From positions 1 through 53,604 of the forward strand of contig JAGVYR010000002.1 of assembly GCA_018303185.1 (NCBI GenBank): DNA of 53,604 bases. Reading direction: 5' to 3'. The position numbers and the translations under genes are program-made. Under the pieces are notes generated by a model that ran no database searches, was not told the origin of the DNA, and saw only the letters and a program-made list of their open reading frames with translations. Positions within the stretch are counted from its first letter, which is position 1, and each line of letters starts with the position of its first letter. The stretch comes from Candidatus Woesearchaeota archaeon (GTDB lineage: Archaea > Nanobdellota > Nanobdellia > Woesearchaeales > GW2011-AR4). Below are positions 49,090 through 53,604 of the stretch, one piece after another.

Positions 49090-49330
49090 AGGCACAAATG
49101 GCTTTCAAACAAGCCACAATACAGCAAAAGCAAAACAATATCTCAAGAAAACCAAAAATACAATAAGCAGAAACCAAAAATAAGCTTCAACAAACAAAAA
49201 ATAACAGGCGAAAAGCAATAAACCCAAAATCAGCAAGAGCAATGAAAACCGAGGACAACAATAAATCCCAATAAAAATAATGCAATAAATATCTGGAACA
49301 AAAAATAAACAAAAAATCAAAAAATAAGCG
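49090..49330. other. 241-bp A-rich, T-poor spacer
   Basis: No gene is seen. The composition resembles the spacer before copy 1: A-rich, low in T, with repeated CAAAAAT/ACAAAAA words. It ends at the GCGAGGAGGCGG ribosome site of the next gene. Confidence 0.5.
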
Positions 49331-49344
49331 AGGAGGCGGTGAAA

Positions 49345-49629
49345 ATGAAAATTGCAGTGCTGGACTGCGGCGATGAGTGCAGCTTTAAGCTTGCGAACGG
49401 AGGAGTAATGAAGAGTGCAGCGGATATGGCAAAGAATTTTGAGAGCATGGATGATTCCACATTTTACCATCATGCAAACGAGTCAAGGAATGATTTTGCG
49501 AACTGGGCCAAGGAGGCGCTGAAAGACGAGGAGCTTGCGGAAGAGCTTCAAAAGGCGAAAGACAGGAAATCAGCGCAGATAGCGGCCATGAAAAGAGTAA
49601 CATTTTTAATAAGCGAGCTTTCAAGGTAG
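49345..49629 (+). CDS. DUF5752-like small protein (copy 2)
   Basis: 94 residues from ATG 49345, eight bases after GGAGG. It aligns with the other copies: FKLANGGVMKSAADMAKNFESMDDSTFYHHANESRNDFANWAKEAL. It lies directly upstream of the GH57 amylase gene. Function unknown. Confidence 0.8.
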   Translation: MKIAVLDCGDECSFKLANGGVMKSAADMAKNFESMDDSTFYHHANESRNDFANWAKEALKDEELAEELQKAKDRKSAQIAAMKRVTFLISELSR

Positions 49630-49700
49630 CCTAAAGCGGCAAAAAAGCCCTAAGCGGCTGATGGCAGCCGGTTTGAGTGCAGCGACTAAAAGGGGATTTA

Positions 49701-50924
49701 ATGGTAAGCATATGCTTTTATTTTCAGGTTCACCAGCCTTGGAGGCTTAGGAGGTACAGTGTCTTTGACATAGGCAACAATTCTGATTATTTTGACCATA
49801 AGAAGAACAGCGAAGTCATGAAAAAGGTGGCGATGAAGTGCTATCTTCCTGCAAACAAGCTTATCCTCAAGCTTATTGAGAAAACCGGCGGAAAGTTCAA
49901 GGCGACCTACAGCATAACCGGCACGGCCCTGGAGCAGCTTGAGCAGTATGAGCCAAAGGTTTTGGAATCATTCAGGGCGCTTGCAGGCACAGGATGCGTC
50001 GAATTCCTGAATGAAACCTACCACCATTCGCTTTCTTTCCTTTACTCAAAGGATGAGTTCAGGGAGCAGGTTGCGCTGCACAGGAAGAAGATAAAGAGCC
50101 TGTTTAATTTTGAGCCGAAGGTTTTCAGGAACACAGAGCTTATCTACAACAACGAGCTGGGCAATTTCGTTGAAGGCATGGGCTACAGAGGAATACTGGC
50201 AGAGGGCGCGGACCATGTGCTTGGGTGGAGGAGCCCTAATTTTGTCTACAAGGTGCAGGGCAGCAAAAACATGAAGCTTCTGCTGAAGAATTACAAGCTG
50301 AGCGATGACATCGCATTCAGATTTTCCGAGAAAAGCTGGAAAGAATATCCTTTGACTGTTGAGAAGTATGCCCAATGGGTGAACGCAAACAACGGCAACG
50401 GCAATGTAATCAATCTTTTTATGGATTACGAGACTTTCGGAGAGCACCAGTGGTCGCAGTCCGGGATTTTTAGGTTTCTGGAAAGCCTTCCGCCCGAGCT
50501 GCTGAAGCATCCGGACAATGAGTTTGTCACAACAACAGAGTCTGTTGAGAAATACGACCCTGTTTCGGAACTGGATGTGCACCACCCTGTGAGCTGGGCC
50601 GATGTTGAGCGTGACCTGAGCGCATGGCTCGGAAACAGCATGCAGCACGATTCCCTCTACCAGCTGTACCAGATGGAGCGGAAGGTCAAGGAGTCGGGAG
50701 ATGAAGCCCTTCTGGCCGACTGGCGGAAGCTTACCACCTCAGACCATTTCTATTACATGTGCACCAAGTGGTTTGCAGATGGGGACGTGCACAAGTACTT
50801 CAATCCTTACGACAGCCCGTATGAGGGCTTTATAGCTTTCATGAATTCGCTCAATGACCTGTCCAAAAGGACGGAAGCGGCGAATAGAAAACTTTATAAT
50901 AGCCAGGTGCTGAGTGAAGCATAG
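49701..50924 (+). CDS. GH57-family alpha-amylase / glucanotransferase-like enzyme
   Basis: 407 residues from ATG 49701, preceded by AGGGGATTTA; the track start at 49677 is upstream of that site. GH57 signatures: FYFQVHQPWRLRR, GCVEFLNETYHHS, the nucleophile in FRNTELIYNN (Glu near 146), GWRSPN, and the second catalytic residue in FMDYETFGEHQW (Asp near 242). The family cleaves or rearranges alpha-1,4-glucans. No signal peptide, so it acts inside the cell, consistent with glycogen turnover next to the synthase-like gene. Confidence 0.93.
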   Translation: MVSICFYFQVHQPWRLRRYSVFDIGNNSDYFDHKKNSEVMKKVAMKCYLPANKLILKLIEKTGGKFKATYSITGTALEQLEQYEPKVLESFRALAGTGCVEFLNETYHHSLSFLYSKDEFREQVALHRKKIKSLFNFEPKVFRNTELIYNNELGNFVEGMGYRGILAEGADHVLGWRSPNFVYKVQGSKNMKLLLKNYKLSDDIAFRFSEKSWKEYPLTVEKYAQWVNANNGNGNVINLFMDYETFGEHQWSQSGIFRFLESLPPELLKHPDNEFVTTTESVEKYDPVSELDVHHPVSWADVERDLSAWLGNSMQHDSLYQLYQMERKVKESGDEALLADWRKLTTSDHFYYMCTKWFADGDVHKYFNPYDSPYEGFIAFMNSLNDLSKRTEAANRKLYNSQVLSEA

Positions 50925-51002
50925 CAATGCACAGGGAGAGACAATAATACTGCGAGAAGCATATCATAAAGCAGTCCTGAAAGTCAAAAAAGAGGTGGGT
51001 GG

Positions 51003-51335
51003 ATGGCAAGAAGAAAAAGAGAGAGCAATAACCAATCTAATAATGGCCCTGATAGCAGCGGCAATAGTGGCCCTGAGCCCAGGCAGCTGTCTCCGGAACT
51101 TTATTTTCATGCAATAGACGGCTCTGAGCTGAAAAGCATCCTTGAGCTGGCCGATGCCCTTGATATGATGTCAGATGACACCTTTTATTACCACGTCACG
51201 CATGACAGGAATGATTTTGCCAGCTGGATTGCAGGCGTTTTTGCCGAATCAGAGCTTGCGGATAGCATAAGGAAATGCAATGGCCGCATTGAGACGCAGA
51301 TATGCGTGCTAAAGCACCTGGTAAAAAGCAAATAA
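51003..51335 (+). CDS. DUF5752-like small protein (copy 3)
   Basis: 110 residues. A basic, Ser/Asn-rich N-terminal extension of about 30 residues precedes the shared core (YFHAIDGSELKSILELADALDMMSDDTFYYHVTHDRNDFASWI). A GAGGTGGGTGG ribosome site precedes ATG 51003. It follows the GH57 gene by 78 bp. As with its paralogues, its role is unknown. Confidence 0.78.
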   Translation: MARRKRESNNQSNNGPDSSGNSGPEPRQLSPELYFHAIDGSELKSILELADALDMMSDDTFYYHVTHDRNDFASWIAGVFAESELADSIRKCNGRIETQICVLKHLVKSK

Positions 51336-51369
51336 TAAAACAAAGGCAAAAGGCATATAACAATATACA

Positions 51370-51454
51370 ATAGGGGCTGTTAATTTTTAATATCAATCAG
51401 CCCCTATTATGTTCGAAAGATCTAACAAATGCTATTAAAAACTTAGGTCTTTCG
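51370..51454 (+). promoter_or_regulatory. Leader with two strong helices and a competing third strand
   Basis: ATAGGGGCTG (51370) pairs perfectly with CAGCCCCTAT (51398-51407); CGAAAGATCTAA (51414) pairs with TTAGGTCTTTCG (51443-51454) with one wobble. A second TAGGGGC at 51494-51500 could pair with the same GCCCCTA arm, giving an alternative fold just before the next start codon. It could also act as a terminator of the preceding gene. Confidence 0.45.
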
Positions 51455-51517
51455 TTATAATAATGCTCCCTATAACCTATCAGGCATAACAACTAGGGGC
51501 AGCTAAGGTAAACGGCA

Positions 51518-53425
51518 ATGCAAGCGAAAAGGAAAACCAACGGCTTATTATACTTATTATATATAGTGAACAGGGCATCATTTCTCCTGCTGCTTGTAAT
51601 TCTGGGCTCAATGCCTGCACTTGCACAAGTGGAGGATCCTACAAGGATACTGTCCAATTCTGAAGACTGGAAAGACGTATACAGCGTGATGCAGTATGGC
51701 GTGCTTGCGGGTAAGCAGTCCAATTTTCTTGTAAGCAACAGGCATTCCACCATAATACTGAACAGCATAGGCGCAAATGAGCGCCTTTGGGTAATAAGCT
51801 CGGAAAAAGTGCCTTTCGTCGTCGGATATGAAAGCCTTCTTCGAAGCAGGGGATACAACGCAGAGGAATTTACCTATGAAAACATTAACCTTGAGCTTGC
51901 GAAAAAGCTTGAAAACACTGCCAATTTTATCATACTTGACCCTTCTTACGGGTACAACGCTGTATCTGTGGCGCCATACGCGGCTATAACGAAAAGCTAT
52001 GTGCTGTTTGCCGATGCGGACAATATAGGGGATATAGATGATTTCCTGCAGGACAGGAATCCTGAAAGCCTGATTATCTTCGGCAATACTGACCGGGAAG
52101 TCACAAGCGCCCTCTCCAGATACAATCCGGAAATAATCAATAAGGAAGGCGACCGTTTCCTGAACAACATAGAAATTGTGAAAAAATACAAGGAAAAGAG
52201 CAATGCCCGGCAGGTTATCCTTACAAACGGCGAATTCATAGAGCAGGAACTGATGTCCGGAAGCGAGCCTGTAGTCTTTATAGGGACAAACAATGTTCCT
52301 GTGGCCGTCAGGGATTACATACGCAGCAGCAATATTGATGTAGGCGTTTTGATAGGCAATGAATTGGTCAGCACGGCTACATTCGTGAGAAGGGAATTGG
52401 GCATTTCTGTTTTTGTGAAATTTGCCCAGGGCGCAAGAAACCCGCAGGGAAGCATCGCGCAGGTAGAGGCACTGGATATGTTCTATCTCCCTGTATACAA
52501 CTTAAATCTTGAGATAGAGGGCATAAGGTACAACAGGGCGACAAACCAGCTTGAAGCCACACTAAGGAATACCGTCGACCAGGCGATATACTTCATAGGA
52601 ACTTACTCGCTTACAGGAGCTGACGGAAACAGGCAGACTGTCGGGGATATAGGGGCAAACTTTATTGACGGGAACCAGGTAAAGACGCTTGTATATGATG
52701 TCGATGCGCTCCCTGAAGGAAAGATATCCGCGGATGTGTTCGTGATATACGGCGAGTCTCCCGGCTCTCTGGAAAAAGAGATAAGGCTCAGCATGGATGC
52801 CGAGTCAGTAAGGGTTCTGGATGAGTGCCAAATAGCCATCAATGATGTTTCGTTCAACAAAAGGAGCAGGAATTTTGCAGTTGATGTTGAAAACACAGCG
52901 CAGGTTGACTGCTATGTAGACATTGAAATCGTGAACCTGATGGTTGCAGGGCAGAGGCGCGATGCCGCAATGGACGGGGTTGCCCTGATAAAAAAAGGCG
53001 ATACAAAGGGGCTTAAGGTAAAAGTTGAAGACATGGAGGAAGAAGACCTTGCTGACAATGAGCTTGTAAAAATAAGGGCTTTCTACGGAGAAAGGGAGAC
53101 GGGGCTGATAAAAGTCCTTGAAGGCACATTTGAGCTTTTGATAAAAGCGGGAGACTTCCTGTTCTACACGCTGCTTGTCGTCATATTGATATTCCTTACG
53201 CTGATAATCTGGAAGAGGAGGAAGAAAAAGGAGGATGACAGGGGCAAAGGAGGAGGGATAGTGCATCAGGGGCATGCGGGAACATTCAAGCCTGCACATC
53301 ATGTGCAGCATCCGGCACAGCAGCATAAGCCTGCTGTTGCCACTACCCATAAGCCTGCTCAGGCATCGCCTAAACCACCTGTTCAAAGCAATCTGCAGCC
53401 TTCCCAGCAGCAGAAAAGAGTTTAA
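51518..53425 (+). CDS. Single-pass surface protein with cell-wall-binding-repeat-like region
   Basis: 635 residues. Signal peptide about 15-37 (LLLLVILGSMPALA). The N-terminal half alternates strands and helices in blocks resembling cell-wall-binding repeat 2 proteins (ESLIIFGNTDREVTSALSRY, PVVFIGTNNVPVAVRDYI). Two beta domains follow to about 540, a membrane helix lies at about 543-563, and a His/Gln/Pro-rich tail of about 70 residues lies inside the cell. It stands alone behind a structured leader. Envelope attachment or assembly is a guess. Confidence 0.75.
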   Translation: MQAKRKTNGLLYLLYIVNRASFLLLLVILGSMPALAQVEDPTRILSNSEDWKDVYSVMQYGVLAGKQSNFLVSNRHSTIILNSIGANERLWVISSEKVPFVVGYESLLRSRGYNAEEFTYENINLELAKKLENTANFIILDPSYGYNAVSVAPYAAITKSYVLFADADNIGDIDDFLQDRNPESLIIFGNTDREVTSALSRYNPEIINKEGDRFLNNIEIVKKYKEKSNARQVILTNGEFIEQELMSGSEPVVFIGTNNVPVAVRDYIRSSNIDVGVLIGNELVSTATFVRRELGISVFVKFAQGARNPQGSIAQVEALDMFYLPVYNLNLEIEGIRYNRATNQLEATLRNTVDQAIYFIGTYSLTGADGNRQTVGDIGANFIDGNQVKTLVYDVDALPEGKISADVFVIYGESPGSLEKEIRLSMDAESVRVLDECQIAINDVSFNKRSRNFAVDVENTAQVDCYVDIEIVNLMVAGQRRDAAMDGVALIKKGDTKGLKVKVEDMEEEDLADNELVKIRAFYGERETGLIKVLEGTFELLIKAGDFLFYTLLVVILIFLTLIIWKRRKKKEDDRGKGGGIVHQGHAGTFKPAHHVQHPAQQHKPAVATTHKPAQASPKPPVQSNLQPSQQQKRV

Positions 53426-53604
53426 TTTTCCGTCGGGAATTTTTATCCTTATTTATCATTGTCCTAGGCAAGGATACTACACACGTTAGTGTGTAGAGGA
53501 ATTGTCTTGCTTAATCCTCCATAAGTTTTTTCTACCATCTTAAATAAAAAATGAGTGCGCAGCGGAATTTCGGCGCACTCATCAACAATCCGAGTTAGCG
53601 TTAG
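53426..53604. other. Terminal gap with two perfect hairpins
   Basis: A TTTATCC box lies at 53442. Hairpins CTACACAC/GTGTGTAG (53477-53496) and ATGAGTGCGC/GCGCACTCAT (53551-53582) follow. The first may end the preceding transcript; the second may belong to an element that runs past the window. No gene is seen. Confidence 0.5.

Noticed and set aside
48421-49330. CRISPR array
   Set aside because: A-rich words recur but there are no regularly spaced identical repeats with unique spacers.
50914-51117. 67-aa ORF between GH57 and the third DUF5752-like gene
   Set aside because: Overlaps the better supported DUF5752-like ORF in another frame and shows no features.

Overview
The window reads as part of an archaeal genome, most likely from an uncultured DPANN-type or related lineage. 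That placement is inference. The evidence is a PGF-pre-PGF surface protein, several KaiC-like RecA-fold proteins, an archaeal-style polyprenyl synthase / UbiA / reductase set, TATA-like promoter elements, ribbon-helix-helix and winged-helix regulators, and long secreted proteins dense in Asn-X-Ser/Thr sequons. Arg is mostly AGG/AGA. Strong Shine-Dalgarno-like leaders (GGAGG, GGGGTG, GAGGTG) are common, and GTG and TTG starts occur. I see no rRNA, tRNA, CRISPR array or transposase.

Layout. (1) 1-10496: the 3' part of a giant multi-Ig secreted protein, with a frameshift near position 372-390. (2) 10.5-20 kb: a signalling island with a triple-PAS protein, a dCache-HAMP histidine kinase, a small helical protein and a small membrane protein on the plus strand. 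On the minus strand are a CheY-like receiver, a winged-helix protein, a Walker-A-less KaiC-like protein, a tiny lipoprotein-like ORF, a hemerythrin, and a dCache-HAMP / FIST / coiled-coil operon. (3) 20-26.7 kb: a polyprenyl synthase and YjbQ operon divergent from a UbiA / aminotransferase / citryl-CoA-lyase-like / FAD-reductase operon, plus an unrecognised AT-rich gene. (4) 26.7-31 kb: a four-gene minus operon (small protein, KaiC ATPase, sodium/solute symporter, unknown), a head-to-head paralogue of the small protein, a structured intergenic element, and a second copy of the helical + membrane + KaiC-like cassette. (5) 31-39.5 kb: a receptor-like operon (winged-helix regulator, 1642-aa and 477-aa single-pass proteins, KaiC-like protein) divergent from an intact KaiC ATPase, then another KaiC-like protein. 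(6) 39.5-46.2 kb: a structured element, then a ribbon-helix-helix regulator heading four overlapping or closely spaced surface-protein genes. (7) 46.5-53.6 kb: a regulator-like gene, a glycogen-synthase-like glycosyltransferase behind a 12-codon leader ORF, a GH57 amylase, three DUF5752-like paralogues, and a large single-pass surface protein behind a leader with competing helices.

The most striking signal is a shared intergenic motif. GGATAAA-type boxes are repeated 20-21 bp apart and often paired with an inverted TTTATCC box 11-12 bp away. They recur in control regions of the PAS/kinase operon, the KaiC-like operon, the Cache/FIST operon, the divergent lipid operons, the head-to-head small-protein genes and the receptor/KaiC divergon. 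This suggests one regulon joining surface sensing, KaiC-family switches and prenyl metabolism. Motif positions were read by eye; no genome-wide statistics or database searches were run.
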